64,000 bases of DNA from Chitinophagaceae bacterium (GCA_003168265.1 PMSV01000004.1:62001-126000), one strand, 5' to 3'. Positions 7,484 to 17,100 are shown, counted from the first letter of the stretch. Translations and numbers: made by a program. Notes: a model not told the origin generated them from the letters alone.

Positions 7484-9976
7484 TCAATTATTGGGATTAT
7501 TTCCAATTCCAAATGGCAGCGCGATCCTAAGCCCCATCAGGGTCTGTTTTCCTTCCTCGAATCCCCAGGCCATATCCACCCTGAAGAGTTTTAATATATT
7601 TTCCAGGCCAAGGTAGGCCTCGGTATAATTTCTCAATGGATCGATATAGAAGCCGCTGGCTCCGGCCACAAGGTGCCAGTTGAGTTTTCTGAACAAGGGG
7701 ATCTTATTGGTCAGGAATCCATTGAGATGGTATTGAAGATGCGCTTCCCCATAAAGCGGCGCGGTATTGCTGTATTTATAATAAGGCAGCAGTTGGAATC
7801 CATTCAGGTTATCCGAAGCAATTATGATCTGGTTGCCGTTGAAATGATCATAGTCGGGAACAAAGACGGAATTGGAATAAAGGAATCCTCCGAGGGAAAG
7901 CCGGTATTCCACCTGGCCCGCCAGTTTCATATTGACCTGCTGGGAAATGCTGAATCGCCATTTGGCATAATCGACATCGCTGCCCATTGCATTGGGTATA
8001 CCCTGAATGTAGAGCAGGTCAAAGGCCGGAAGATTCGAACCGATCATCACTTTACGGTCGGGGAATTCAATATACCGTGAGCCAAGTCTCCAATGAATGT
8101 CTATGCTGGCCATCAGTGCCTGGTTGCGGATCATGTTCTCGCCAAGCAGATCGTTGGGGTAATTGGGCGTAAAGCTCCGCGTCTTCCATTGAACAATGGA
8201 ATAACCGGTCGTATTGTCCAGGGGCATCCTGTCCTGGAATTCGATCCCCGCTCTTACCCTGAATCCATCCCCGATGTTTTTTGTAAAATTCAATTTGCCA
8301 AACCATGCCTCATAAAACTTCATGTAATTGCTTTCATAGAGCAGGGTGGAGATACTATTGTAAAAAGGCGAAATAGGTCCGGAATTATTGAATTGCTCGA
8401 TCCGCTTACCACCGGAAAGGCTCAGGGAACTGAAATATTTCGTGCCAAAATTGTAGCTGAGGTCTGCATAGGCATTGAGGTGCTGGTTATGGAATCCATA
8501 GCGTATGTCCGGAGTCAGGCTGATGCTCTTGCGGGAAATATTTGTGCTGTCCAGTCTTTTAGTAAAACTGCTTCGCCAGTCAAGTGCAATCCCTTCCACG
8601 GTATTATAGCTGAGAGCCGATATCAGTGAGGGATAACTGAATGAGGATCTGGATTTCTCTTTGTTGAGGGTCTGACCAGTTAAGAGTATTCCGATTGGGG
8701 TAATGCGGTTTTGAATGCGGTCAATGGAGTCCAGGTAATGGGGATCCCGATGCGCTTTTTCCAGGCTGTCTTTTTTCAGGTAGTCGGCCGCTTCATCGGT
8801 CATTAACGGAAGAGGTCGAATGGAATCCCAATAATCGGCCGGTTTTTTATTGGAACCCACATTGAATTTCAGGATGGTCTTGTCGAAGAATTTTTTCGGC
8901 AATTCCGGGTCCGGATCGAATTTCGAATAGACATCCACGAAACTTCCATAAGCATCAAATCCAAAGAGTTTTATTGCCGGATAGATCACCTGTGATTTTA
9001 TTACCCAGAGATCCTTGCTATAAGGAACATAGAGCTGCTCGATTTTGACCGTATCCACAAGTTCCATCTGCGATTCTTTGGTCAGCGTGAGCTGAAGGCT
9101 ATGAATTCGCCAATCTCCTTCGGTGATATTTATATAACCGCTGAACAGGGGTTCGTATTTTCTCCGTGGAATGACCCGGATCTTATTGATCTCCTTTCCG
9201 TCCTCGAAAAATGAGCCTTCGAATTTGTATTTGTAATAATGGAGCGCGTTATCCGAGATCGGGGAAATAAAGCCTCTTGGATTGAGGTTCCTGCCGAACT
9301 CAATATTATTCTGATAAAAAGAAATGATCTGTGGAATGCTGAATCCGAATCCATCGCTTTGGCCGCTTACCTTTGTGGATAGCACTTCCACCTTGGATTT
9401 GCCGGGTCGCTCATAACTATAGGTCGCTATCGTTTCGGAGAGGTAGACAATTTTTTTCTTACCTGTATCACCGTCTTCAAAATCAATTTTCTGACCCATG
9501 AAGGATTTTGGAAAATTGCGCAATCTCAGTTGGCCCTTGATATAGACTTCACAACGAAACCTGTCCAGTTGATTGAGATAATAGGATCTCTTTTTTATAG
9601 CCTTCCGGATAATCTCATAGGCCGGATCCTCTCCTCCTGGTTTTATGACCACAGTGCCCAGGTTGAGCTCCTGCGGAAAGAGCTGAAAATCCAGTACCAC
9701 TGCTTCTTTATCCAGTGTGATTTTTTTTTCGGCCTTCCCATATCCAACATACTGACAAACGATAGAATATGCGCCGGATTCCAGGTTGAGAAAATACTTT
9801 CCTTCATTATTTGCCGAAGTTCCATAGGTAGTACCCTTCACCAGGATGGAGGCATAGGGCAGGATCTTCCCCTTTTCATCGATAACGGTTCCTGTGACCT
9901 TGATCGCGCTCACCTTTCCAAAGATCAACAAAAACAAACCCGACAGAACCAGGAATCTCATAGCATGGCTTCGCAT
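7484..9976 (-). CDS. DUF5686 / carboxypeptidase-regulatory-like domain outer-membrane protein
   Basis: Exported protein of about 830 residues. A signal peptide (RFLVLSGLFLLIFGKVSA) is followed by a CarboxypepD_reg-like beta-sandwich (about 25-110, TGTVIDEKGKILPYASILVKG) and then the DUF5686 region, which ends in a predicted beta-barrel of YGSFVDVYSKF / LSLSGGKRIEQF type strands. The family is widespread in Bacteroidota and its function is not established; outer-membrane location is inferred from the barrel. Starts at ATG 9976 or 9961 are both possible. It follows the small membrane protein by a few bases and is part of the minus-strand run. Confidence 0.8.
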   Translation of the reverse strand: MRSHAMRFLVLSGLFLLIFGKVSAIKVTGTVIDEKGKILPYASILVKGTTYGTSANNEGKYFLNLESGAYSIVCQYVGYGKAEKKITLDKEAVVLDFQLFPQELNLGTVVIKPGGEDPAYEIIRKAIKKRSYYLNQLDRFRCEVYIKGQLRLRNFPKSFMGQKIDFEDGDTGKKKIVYLSETIATYSYERPGKSKVEVLSTKVSGQSDGFGFSIPQIISFYQNNIEFGRNLNPRGFISPISDNALHYYKYKFEGSFFEDGKEINKIRVIPRRKYEPLFSGYINITEGDWRIHSLQLTLTKESQMELVDTVKIEQLYVPYSKDLWVIKSQVIYPAIKLFGFDAYGSFVDVYSKFDPDPELPKKFFDKTILKFNVGSNKKPADYWDSIRPLPLMTDEAADYLKKDSLEKAHRDPHYLDSIDRIQNRITPIGILLTGQTLNKEKSRSSFSYPSLISALSYNTVEGIALDWRSSFTKRLDSTNISRKSISLTPDIRYGFHNQHLNAYADLSYNFGTKYFSSLSLSGGKRIEQFNNSGPISPFYNSISTLLYESNYMKFYEAWFGKLNFTKNIGDGFRVRAGIEFQDRMPLDNTTGYSIVQWKTRSFTPNYPNDLLGENMIRNQALMASIDIHWRLGSRYIEFPDRKVMIGSNLPAFDLLYIQGIPNAMGSDVDYAKWRFSISQQVNMKLAGQVEYRLSLGGFLYSNSVFVPDYDHFNGNQIIIASDNLNGFQLLPYYKYSNTAPLYGEAHLQYHLNGFLTNKIPLFRKLNWHLVAGASGFYIDPLRNYTEAYLGLENILKLFRVDMAWGFEEGKQTLMGLRIALPFGIGNNPNN

Positions 9977-9979
9977 CAA

Positions 9980-10333
9980 TTAAGCGGTTTGAGATTTTTT
10001 TCTAATCAGGGAAGCCGTTAGAGCGGAAAGGCCGCCGACCAGGGCCCCGATCAAAGCAGTCAACAATAGAAGCAGGAAATAGTTGCCATGCAAGTGAAAG
10101 ACTTCAGCAATCCTGGAAGAAAGTATATGATCGTTTTTAACATCGATCAGTCCGGCGAGTCCTCCCCACCAGAGAAAGACACCGCAGAAGCCTGCCAGAA
10201 AGGATTTCCAGGGAGCCATGGCGATGAAGATGCCGCTTGAAAAACCAGCCACGGCGATGGTCCACCATGGAAAGAAAAGCCCCAAAACGCAACTGAGCAA
10301 TGATGTGAGTAAGAGTGATGATATGAATTTCAT
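9980..10333 (-). CDS. Small four-helix membrane protein, unknown function
   Basis: A 117-residue protein with about four hydrophobic segments (LLLTSLLSCVLGLFF, IAVAGFSSGIFIAM, FCGVFLWWGGLAGL, FLLLLLTALIGALVGGL) and a basic C-terminal tail (RKKSQ). I do not recognise a named domain. The ATG overlaps the stop of the penicillin acylase gene by 4 bp (ATGA), and the downstream DUF5686 gene starts within 5 bp of its stop, so the three are probably translated from one mRNA. An inner-membrane location is inferred from hydrophobicity. Confidence 0.7.
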   Translation of the reverse strand: MKFISSLLLTSLLSCVLGLFFPWWTIAVAGFSSGIFIAMAPWKSFLAGFCGVFLWWGGLAGLIDVKNDHILSSRIAEVFHLHGNYFLLLLLTALIGALVGGLSALTASLIRKKSQTA

Positions 10334-12795
10334 TTTTCAAATTCTATTTTATATTTTACTCTCCTATTATCCTTGTCCTCAGTACGCATGAACCAAAGCC
10401 TGTAATATTTTCCCGCTGCCCAGTGGTCGATGAACCCGTCATAATAAGGGCTGCCGGGATTTCCGCTCTGTCCGCCGGGATAGACCCCATAGGCTTCGAT
10501 GGTATCGGTCAGGGAAACGATCATCCTCCAACTGGGCCCATGGTCCTTACTGGCCGCATTTATGCAATGGCGTCCGCCTCCGATGGCTATATGCTCTCTG
10601 CTAAATGGCAATAAGCGTGCAAGATGAGTCACCCTGGTATCCTTCGCCTTTCCCCATTCCAATTGTCCCTTTGATTCAAGTGCCCGCAGGGAATCCGTGG
10701 TTATGGAAAAGCTGCGAAGGAGGATATCCCTTAGGGACTCTTTTTGGGCAGTGTTGATATCATCTATAAAACGGAATGCACTGTCACGCAGGATGGCTTC
10801 GAGCAAAGTGCTTTCTCCCGGCATGGGCAGGGAAAGACGGGTCCTGCTGAATTCATCATCAAAGACCTGGTGCTGGAAAATATTCCAGAGCAGGTTGAAC
10901 ACCGTAGCCCCCTTCTCTTCATAATCCTCACGGAGATTCCAGCCCTTCATCATTTCGAAATATTTTTTTTCTGTCAGATCCAGTGAATCTTCATTGATGT
11001 ATTTCAGCAGGACCGGCCGCGCCATTTCAGCGAAGAGGTCGTAGTTTTCCGTCTGTAACTTCTTCATATCATCAATAGTGATATCATTGATGCGGTTCAG
11101 GAAACGGTTGATTGCCGTTCCACGGTAGGGAGGAAAGGAACCTCCCAGATAATAGGGATAGACGCTGATATCGACAGGGATCTGGTTGGCGCTGCTCACA
11201 AAACCCCGCTCCGGGTTGTAAATATGGGGATTTTCATCCTGCGGGATATCCCCCTGCCATAAATAGCTGCTATCCGTGCCTGGCATGATGAATTGGCCCT
11301 GGTGTTTCCATTTGCCAGGGAATTGCCCCTGGCACCACATGGCAATATCTCCCGACTTGGTAGCAAAAGCGAAATTCTGACCTGGAGTGCTCATAAATCG
11401 GATAGCCGCCAGGTAGTCCTTGTAATTGGAAGCATGGTTTAGCTGATTGAAGACCCTTAAGATATTACTTGGCTCATGGGCCTTCCATTTGACCGCATAA
11501 TATCCTCCGTCTGTGCGAGGCCCGTCTTTTCCATCTTTACGGCTGCCTCTGAATTTCCGGTCATACATTACAGGACCGAATAAGGTATAGGCCACCGTAT
11601 CGATATATTCAGGCTCGTTCTTTATTTTGATATGTTCATACCTGAAATCGGATTGTTTCCAATCCCCGTTAAACCAATATTCATTCATAGTACTGTCCTT
11701 AAACCGGATCCGGTAGTAGTCGCGGACGTCCCGCTCAGAATTAGTAACTCCCCAGGCACAGGAGTCATTGAAACCGATAATGACACCAGGCGAGGCAGGA
11801 AAACTAACTCCGTATACCCTGAGACCAGGCGCATTGAGTTGTATCTCATACCAAAGAGAAGGAAGATTGAGTCCCAAATGAGGGTCATTGCAAAGGATAG
11901 GCCTTCCGCTATGGGTCTTTTTACCGCTCACTGCCCAATTGTTACTGCCATTTTCAGCATCCGGCTTATCCTCATGGATATTTGCTGTGTCGACGGCATT
12001 AAAATAGAGGCTGTCTGCTGTAGCGGGGATCTTCAATTCCAGTTTGGGCTTGTCGAATGCAGTCCCCTTTGGAATGATGGGATCCACGGAGTCCTGTGAA
12101 AGGGGATAGAGCAGTTCAAAAACCTTCAAGCCAAAGACCGCTTTAGCATTGCTGTTTTCAAAATCACTCTCATAACCGGCGAGTTCCAGGGACATATATT
12201 CCAGGAATAGAGCGGTCTTAAAATTGCTCCATTTTTCCGGTTTATAGTTTAGTAATTTATACTCCACCGGCAGTTCACTTTCTTTCAGGCTCCCGATATA
12301 GGCGTTTACACCTGCCGTATAGGCATCGCATTCAACTTTGGTAGCAGAATCCCTCTCCAATTCACCTACGGCTTTTTCAGCCGAAAAGACCATGCCCAGC
12401 CTTCTTTTATCGCGGTCATATTCCAGGCCCTTTGACCCAATGAGCTCGCTGATACGGCCTGCAGCGGCAAAAGTTTCAAATTCCATTTGCCATAACCGGA
12501 ATTTGGCATGCAGCCAGCCTTCGGTGAAATAGGCATCGGCTTCACTGTTGGCAAAAACATGGGGAACCATGCGCTCGTCGAAATAAACCTCTGCCTTATC
12601 CTTCAACTGATCCGAAACTATTCGTTCATTGAAGTCCTTGTTGACCGCATCGGCATTTTGCCAGAATCCATGCTGGGGGCTCAGGAAATTGCCCAGTGGA
12701 GGCAGTGTATTGCTACCTGCCTGCCATGGCCTGTTCAATGTATAGATCAATGCTAAGGTGATGATCAGTGAGAGAGAGAAATAAACGTAACGCAT
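10330..12795 (-). CDS. Penicillin acylase family protein (Ntn-hydrolase)
   Basis: Secreted 821-residue precursor. After an N-terminal signal anchor it has the alpha-chain region (HVFANSEADAYFTEGWLHAKFRLWQME), a spacer, and the autoprocessing site G-SNNWAVSG near residues 283-290, where Ser284 would become the N-terminal nucleophile of the beta chain. NDPHLGL and WRMIVSL are also typical. Length and layout match penicillin G acylase/quorum-quenching acylases. The physiological substrate (beta-lactam, acyl-homoserine lactone, other amide) cannot be read from the sequence. It overlaps the small membrane protein gene by 4 bp and sits 39 bp after the flavodoxin reductase. Confidence 0.9.
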   Translation of the reverse strand: MRYVYFSLSLIITLALIYTLNRPWQAGSNTLPPLGNFLSPQHGFWQNADAVNKDFNERIVSDQLKDKAEVYFDERMVPHVFANSEADAYFTEGWLHAKFRLWQMEFETFAAAGRISELIGSKGLEYDRDKRRLGMVFSAEKAVGELERDSATKVECDAYTAGVNAYIGSLKESELPVEYKLLNYKPEKWSNFKTALFLEYMSLELAGYESDFENSNAKAVFGLKVFELLYPLSQDSVDPIIPKGTAFDKPKLELKIPATADSLYFNAVDTANIHEDKPDAENGSNNWAVSGKKTHSGRPILCNDPHLGLNLPSLWYEIQLNAPGLRVYGVSFPASPGVIIGFNDSCAWGVTNSERDVRDYYRIRFKDSTMNEYWFNGDWKQSDFRYEHIKIKNEPEYIDTVAYTLFGPVMYDRKFRGSRKDGKDGPRTDGGYYAVKWKAHEPSNILRVFNQLNHASNYKDYLAAIRFMSTPGQNFAFATKSGDIAMWCQGQFPGKWKHQGQFIMPGTDSSYLWQGDIPQDENPHIYNPERGFVSSANQIPVDISVYPYYLGGSFPPYRGTAINRFLNRINDITIDDMKKLQTENYDLFAEMARPVLLKYINEDSLDLTEKKYFEMMKGWNLREDYEEKGATVFNLLWNIFQHQVFDDEFSRTRLSLPMPGESTLLEAILRDSAFRFIDDINTAQKESLRDILLRSFSITTDSLRALESKGQLEWGKAKDTRVTHLARLLPFSREHIAIGGGRHCINAASKDHGPSWRMIVSLTDTIEAYGVYPGGQSGNPGSPYYDGFIDHWAAGKYYRLWFMRTEDKDNRRVKYKIEFEK

Positions 12796-12834
12796 ACCGG
12801 AAGTATATTGCTAAAAGTAGCTTTTTATTTGAAA

Positions 12835-13503
12835 CTATTTCTCAAAAACCAGCGATTCAGACCGGGCTCCCGCCTTCTCAAGCACTGCTTTCAAATCGGC
12901 GATCATCTGGTCCGGGCCGCATATATAAAATGGCTTAGAAAAATCGAGTCCTGCTTTTTCAATAAAAGCGGCATCAAGGCGGCCATGCCTGTGATCAGCA
13001 TCTTTTTCTCTTGTCAGTAGGTAATGAACATTTGATCCAAGGATTTTGCCGAGTTCCGGATAGCGGATGATATCTGCACGCGTCTTATTGGAATAATAAA
13101 GTTCATTTCCCTCAATCTGACCCTGTCTGGATAATTGCCGGAAAATCGCTATAAAAGGAGTGATACCGGCTCCTCCGGCCAGAAAATATCCGGGTCCCTG
13201 GTAGGAAATGGCTCCCCATACATCTCGCAGGATAAGTTCATCCCCATCAATAAGAGAATAGAGCTTGTGCGTAACCCCAGGATGGTCATGATAGGACTTG
13301 ATCGTGAATTCAAGCCAGGGGTCTTCATTCAGGCAGGTGAAGGTGAAGGGTCTTTTTTCCTCCTCCCATCCCTGTTTGTTGATTGAAACCTCCGTTGCCT
13401 GCCCCGGGATAAATGAATAACCTCCGGGTTTTTCGACCCTGTATGCTCTCACATCATGTGTGACCTGTTCAATATTCAGGATTTTAACTATTTGATTTTC
13501 CAT
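12835..13503 (-). CDS. Ferredoxin/flavodoxin--NADP+ reductase-like FAD-binding protein
   Basis: A 222-residue flavoprotein of the FNR superfamily. The RPFTFT motif (an R-x-[YF]-[ST] variant) binds FAD, GGAGITP binds the pyridine nucleotide, and YICGPDQM near the C-terminus is the usual CGP motif. There is no 2Fe-2S domain, so it resembles stand-alone flavodoxin reductases. It is the first gene of the minus-strand run that reaches hutG; the promoter should lie in the 230-bp gap to the divergent gene at 13734, where I could not identify a confident -33/-7 pair. The electron partner is unknown. Confidence 0.85.
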   Translation of the reverse strand: MENQIVKILNIEQVTHDVRAYRVEKPGGYSFIPGQATEVSINKQGWEEEKRPFTFTCLNEDPWLEFTIKSYHDHPGVTHKLYSLIDGDELILRDVWGAISYQGPGYFLAGGAGITPFIAIFRQLSRQGQIEGNELYYSNKTRADIIRYPELGKILGSNVHYLLTREKDADHRHGRLDAAFIEKAGLDFSKPFYICGPDQMIADLKAVLEKAGARSESLVFEK

Positions 13504-13733
13504 TGTTTAGTTTGGGAGAGCCCCTTGTAACTCACCCAGTTGTAAAAATAATGCAGAAATACCATCCGAGTATCCCAGCCGATGGATCAATGTGCAAAAG
13601 TCATTTATTCCAGCCTATTGCAATTTTCAATTTCGCCTATTATCTTGTGTACTGTTTGATCTACGAGTAAAGTCTATTCCCTTTGAAATGCCAAGGTTTC
13701 TTTAAATTATTAGCATTTCAAAAAGTTTACTTT

Positions 13734-14171
13734 ATGATACAAGCAAGAGAACTGCGCCTCGGGAACAAAGTACTCAACCCGCAAAATGAGATCGTCACCG
13801 TTCTGGAAATCCACAGCCAAAGCATTGTATTTGACACTCAACTGGAATTAAACCGCGAGCCCGTGCATACCAGGGGTTCACGAAACCAGGAATACGTGAT
13901 ACAACTTGCTGAATCCGTCAAGGAATTTGAATTCAGCGAACTGCAGCCGATCACTTTGAACGAAGACATCCTCCTCAAATGCGGATTCCGCAATTTCCTC
14001 CGCGAACAATGGATCATCACCATAGGAAACAGCCATATCGATTTTGAATTCTACGATGGAGTCATGAGGCTGCGATGCCCCGCTCCCGCCCTCTCCAATG
14101 TCAGGTACCTGCACCAGTTGCAAAACCTGATGTACTCGATCACATCAAGGGAATTGGAAATGGAGTTGTGA
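13734..14171 (+). CDS. Conserved hypothetical protein
   Basis: A 145-residue soluble protein starting MIQARELRLGNKV. The opening (ELRLGNKVLNP...IVTVLEIHS) resembles short beta-strand proteins common in Bacteroidota, but I cannot attach a named domain. It is stand-alone, divergent from the reductase gene, and followed 20 bp downstream by a good intrinsic terminator, so it is probably monocistronic. The ATG at 13734 is preferred over an in-frame ATG 51 bp upstream, because the upstream extension has no compositional support. Confidence 0.7.
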   Translation: MIQARELRLGNKVLNPQNEIVTVLEIHSQSIVFDTQLELNREPVHTRGSRNQEYVIQLAESVKEFEFSELQPITLNEDILLKCGFRNFLREQWIITIGNSHIDFEFYDGVMRLRCPAPALSNVRYLHQLQNLMYSITSRELEMEL

Positions 14172-14191
14172 TAATTTTTTCAGAAAATCAG

Positions 14192-14226
14192 AGGCTCGCT
14201 CGTAAAGATGCGGGCCTTTTTTTATT
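14192..14226 (+). terminator. Intrinsic terminator after the 145-aa gene
   Basis: An 8-bp stem AGGCTCGC / GCGGGCCT (14192-14199 with 14210-14217, one G-T pair) with a 10-nt loop is followed directly by a run of T residues. It lies 20 bp after the stop codon at 14171. Confidence 0.75.
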
Positions 14227-14334
14227 TATGGCGCTACTCAGGAGAAATGTTCTTTGCCTTAGTATGGCGAAAGAACTTAAAATCCGGGCAATTCTTTGTC
14301 ATTAACCCTTTCCTTTTAAATAAACAATAATGCC

Positions 14335-14649
14335 TCAACCAAACATAGTCTTCAGGATGTCTTTTATCGCCTGTGCACTATTCTTATCAATCATTCCTAA
14401 TTTTTTGATCAGCCTGGATTTGTCCACCGTAAGAATCTGATCAAGTACGATCTCGCCTCCTTGGTTCTGAAAATTACTCGGCACTCGTGAAGGGTAGCCT
14501 TTGACAGAATGTGTTAGGGGCGCTACGATCAAAGTCATTAAATATTTATTCATCGCATCTGGCGAAACGATCACTGCAGGCCTGGATTTTTTAATTTCAG
14601 ACCCAATCTTAGGATCAAGATTTACCACATAAACTTCAAATTGCTTCAT
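14335..14649 (-). CDS. mazF: MazF/PemK-family endoribonuclease toxin
   Basis: Sequence-specific mRNA interferase of a type II toxin-antitoxin pair. The 104-residue protein shows the PemK fold signatures: VYVVNLDP at the start, the SRPAVIVSPDAMN strand, the PLTHSV segment carrying the conserved Thr-type residue, and VLDQILTVDKSRL. All parts are present and the length is normal, so it is probably active. The ATG at 14649 overlaps the antitoxin TGA by 4 bp (ATGA). A TTG two codons upstream is possible but less likely. Confidence 0.9.
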   Translation of the reverse strand: MKQFEVYVVNLDPKIGSEIKKSRPAVIVSPDAMNKYLMTLIVAPLTHSVKGYPSRVPSNFQNQGGEIVLDQILTVDKSRLIKKLGMIDKNSAQAIKDILKTMFG

Positions 14650-14990
14650 TTCCAATCCTCCTTATCAAAATCGGTTCCTATGCCTTCCCAGAGATCATGC
14701 TCCGGTTTTTGACCTGCTTTTATCGCCGATTTAAACTGTTTCCCCCATGTAGACAGGTCCAGGTTCACACGGTTTTTTGACTTAGCAGGAAAGATGGTTA
14801 TCATTCCAGACCTGGCTTGAATAATAATATCGGCCTCAGGCTGTATCCCTGCCTCTTCAATAACCTGATTACTCAGAATTACGCCTCTTGAATTACCTAT
14901 GGCTCTGATCCTGGAAGGCATTGAAAAGATTGGAAGTTTATTCCGGGCTACAATTTTATCTCCACCCGGTTTTACATGACTTCGCATCAT
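14646..14990 (-). CDS. mazE: MazE-type (AbrB/SpoVT fold) antitoxin
   Basis: Antitoxin partner of the adjacent MazF. The swapped-hairpin AbrB DNA-binding segment is RIRAIGNSRGVILSNQVIEEAG (about residues 26-47), followed by AKSKNRVNLD; the C-terminal tail (about 80-114) would neutralise MazF. The first ATG at 14990 gives 114 residues; an internal ATG at 14921 just before the AbrB domain would give the more usual 91 residues. Paired palindromes at 15010-15029 lie upstream of the first ATG and are a likely autoregulatory operator. Confidence 0.85.
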   Translation of the reverse strand: MMRSHVKPGGDKIVARNKLPIFSMPSRIRAIGNSRGVILSNQVIEEAGIQPEADIIIQARSGMITIFPAKSKNRVNLDLSTWGKQFKSAIKAGQKPEHDLWEGIGTDFDKEDWK

Positions 14991-15009
14991 AAATACGATT
15001 TTCTACAAA

Positions 15010-15029
15010 GTTATAACAATAGTTATAAC
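15010..15029. promoter_or_regulatory. Candidate MazE/MazEF operator: two identical 8-bp palindromes
   Basis: GTTATAAC occurs at 15010-15017 and again at 15022-15029, separated by AATA, about 20 bp upstream of the mazE start. Each copy is a perfect palindrome. MazE-type antitoxins commonly repress their own promoter by binding such repeats; the role here is inferred from position. Confidence 0.6.
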
Positions 15030-15264
15030 TATCCAAATGCTTCATACTTAGCGGATGATTCCTGGATTTACTATTATTCAGGTCACGCATTTATTCCGTA
15101 TCATACTCTTTCGACATAGGTCAATTCCGAAGACGGGAATCTTCGCCATGGAATTTCAGATTGGCAAATCTCTCCCAACTCATGAACTTTGGGTAAAATC
15201 TCTGAAACCAAACTTCCTGCATGAGTTTATCCCCTATATTTATCGCAATAAAACCCCATCAACC

Positions 15265-15615
15265 ATGTTTGACGAAATCTTGCAAGCAGTGAAAGAACAT
15301 CTTGGAAACAATCCCGAGGTGGCCGCTAATCTGACGCCTGAACAGGCCGACGCCGTACACAACGAAATAGCCAACCATATTGCAAACAATGTTCCGGCTG
15401 CTGGCGAAGCACAGGGCCTGATCGGAGGATTGCTAGGTAAATTGGAAAGCAGTATGGCTGCCGGCGGACCTGTGACAGGCGCCATCGAAGGAAGCCTGGT
15501 GAACAGCCTTACTACGAAATTCGGGCTTCCTCCTTCCGTCACCGGTGCGATTGCCGGCGCTCTGCCAAGTTTATTGCAGAGATTTGCGAGAAGCGCTCAG
15601 CCACAGCAACAATGA
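15265..15615 (+). CDS. Conserved Bacteroidota protein, DUF937-like
   Basis: A 116-residue protein beginning MFDEILQAVKEHLGNNPEVAANL. It is rich in Ala, Gly and Leu, with glycine-containing helices (GLIGGLLGKLESS, VTGAIAGALPSLLQ) reminiscent of the DUF937 group; the function is unknown. The frame runs 70 codons further upstream, but the homologous-looking region starts at ATG 15265, which is taken as the start. No signal peptide is evident. The gene is followed by an intrinsic terminator and looks monocistronic. Confidence 0.7.
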   Translation: MFDEILQAVKEHLGNNPEVAANLTPEQADAVHNEIANHIANNVPAAGEAQGLIGGLLGKLESSMAAGGPVTGAIEGSLVNSLTTKFGLPPSVTGAIAGALPSLLQRFARSAQPQQQ

Positions 15616-15706
15616 TTCGCCCATCGAAGGGATTAGTGATTGAATGAATTATTTTTATTTCTATGGAGTCAGCCCCCCAGCAAGTTGCGGGGAGCTTCAT
15701 TGAAAA

Positions 15707-15732
15707 CCCGGCAGACGCCGGGCTTTCTTTTT
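15707..15732 (+). terminator. Intrinsic terminator after the DUF937-like gene
   Basis: A perfect 6-bp GC stem CCCGGC / GCCGGG (15707-15712 with 15717-15722), tetraloop AGAC, is followed by CTTTCTTTTT. The stop of the preceding gene is at 15615. Confidence 0.8.
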
Positions 15733-15789
15733 GAAAATAAAAACTAGTCTAACAAGGTAAAGCTAATGAATACTAATTTATTTAGCAAA

Positions 15790-17079
15790 TTATTTTTCCG
15801 GCGAATTACCCTGCAATGATTTGCGCGATACCAGCAGGGCTACCAGTGTTAGTGCCGCAGCAGTGCAGAGATAGTATCCTACATACCCTATTCCATATTT
15901 ATTAGCGATCCAGGTGGCCAGGTAAGGAGCGATCGAGGCTCCGAGAATGCCGGCCAGGGTAAATGCAAGTGAGGCGCCTGTATATCTTACAGAGGCAGGG
16001 AAGATCTCAGAAAGCGCCGTTCCGAGGGGCCCATAGGTCAGTCCCATCAGGAACATACCTATACCAAGAAATCCGAAAGTCAGCGGCCAGTTCCCTGCCT
16101 GGAAAAGAACGCTAAAAAACAATCCGAAAATCAAAATACCAATCGTCGCCAGGATGAGCACATTGCCCCTGCCTCTGCGATCGGCCAGGGTAGCTGAGAT
16201 CGGAATGCTCAACGCGAAAAACAAAACGGAGACCAGTTGTACAGTAAGAAACCCAGACCGCGGATAATGCAGGGAGAGGGTCCCCCAACTCAAAGTAAAT
16301 ACGGTCATGAGATAAAAGAGAACAAAGGTCGTGATGGCGATAAGGGTGGCCAGCAATAAGGACCTCCCCTGTTTCCGGAAAACCACGGCCATTGGGAGCT
16401 TGACGCGCTCGTTTTTTTCAATGACCTTTATGAAATCCGGCGTTTCGGAGATCTTCAATCTCACATAAAGGCCAACCACTACCAGCAAGGCGCTGGCGAT
16501 AAAGGGTATCCGCCAACCATAACTGAAAAACTTCGCATCGCTCAGGTTCTTGCTCAGCAATAAAAAAGTGCTGCTCGAAAGCAGGAAGCCGATCGGGGCA
16601 CCCAATTGCGGAAACATGCCATACCAGGCTTTCTTACCCTTAGGTGCATTTTCTGTGGCTAGTAGGACCGCACCTCCCCATTCCCCGCCGAGGCCGAGGC
16701 CCTGACCGAAACGGAAAAGAGCCAATAACAGCGGAGCCGCAATGCCGATACTATGGTAGGAAGGTAATAACCCTATGGCAACCGTGGAAGGACCCATCGT
16801 CATCAGGGCTGCTACGAGAGTGGCTTTGCGCCCCACCCTGTCCCCGAAATGCCCGAATATGACCGCTCCGATCGGTCTGGCTACGAATGCGAGAGCAAAA
16901 GTGGCAAGCGACTCCAGCATGGCTGTCGCCGGATCTGCTGATGGAAAGAAAAGTTTCGGAAAAACGAGGACTGCAGCAGTCGAATAGATATAAAAATCAA
17001 AGAACTCAATCGTCGTGCCGACCAGGCTCGCCAGAAGAACGCGGCTTGCGGGATTGATTGAGGCCGGGCTTTGGCTCAT
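15790..17079 (-). CDS. MFS transporter, metabolite:H+ symporter (MHS) family
   Basis: A 429-residue, 12-helix transporter. The MFS signature between helices 2 and 3 (FGHFGDRVGRKATLV) and its counterpart in the second half (ATLADRRGRGNVLI) are present. The opening LLASLVGTTIEFFDFYIY and GLGLGGEWGGAVLLATE are typical of the MHS group (ShiA, KgtP, ProP relatives), which import organic acids or osmolytes with protons. The substrate is not predictable. The ATG at 17079 is preferred to a TTG five codons earlier. It lies 21 bp after purE on the same strand and may be co-transcribed with it. Confidence 0.85.
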   Translation of the reverse strand: MSQSPASINPASRVLLASLVGTTIEFFDFYIYSTAAVLVFPKLFFPSADPATAMLESLATFALAFVARPIGAVIFGHFGDRVGRKATLVAALMTMGPSTVAIGLLPSYHSIGIAAPLLLALFRFGQGLGLGGEWGGAVLLATENAPKGKKAWYGMFPQLGAPIGFLLSSSTFLLLSKNLSDAKFFSYGWRIPFIASALLVVVGLYVRLKISETPDFIKVIEKNERVKLPMAVVFRKQGRSLLLATLIAITTFVLFYLMTVFTLSWGTLSLHYPRSGFLTVQLVSVLFFALSIPISATLADRRGRGNVLILATIGILIFGLFFSVLFQAGNWPLTFGFLGIGMFLMGLTYGPLGTALSEIFPASVRYTGASLAFTLAGILGASIAPYLATWIANKYGIGYVGYYLCTAAALTLVALLVSRKSLQGNSPEK

Positions 17080-17100
17080 TATTTTTGGCAGCAAAATACA

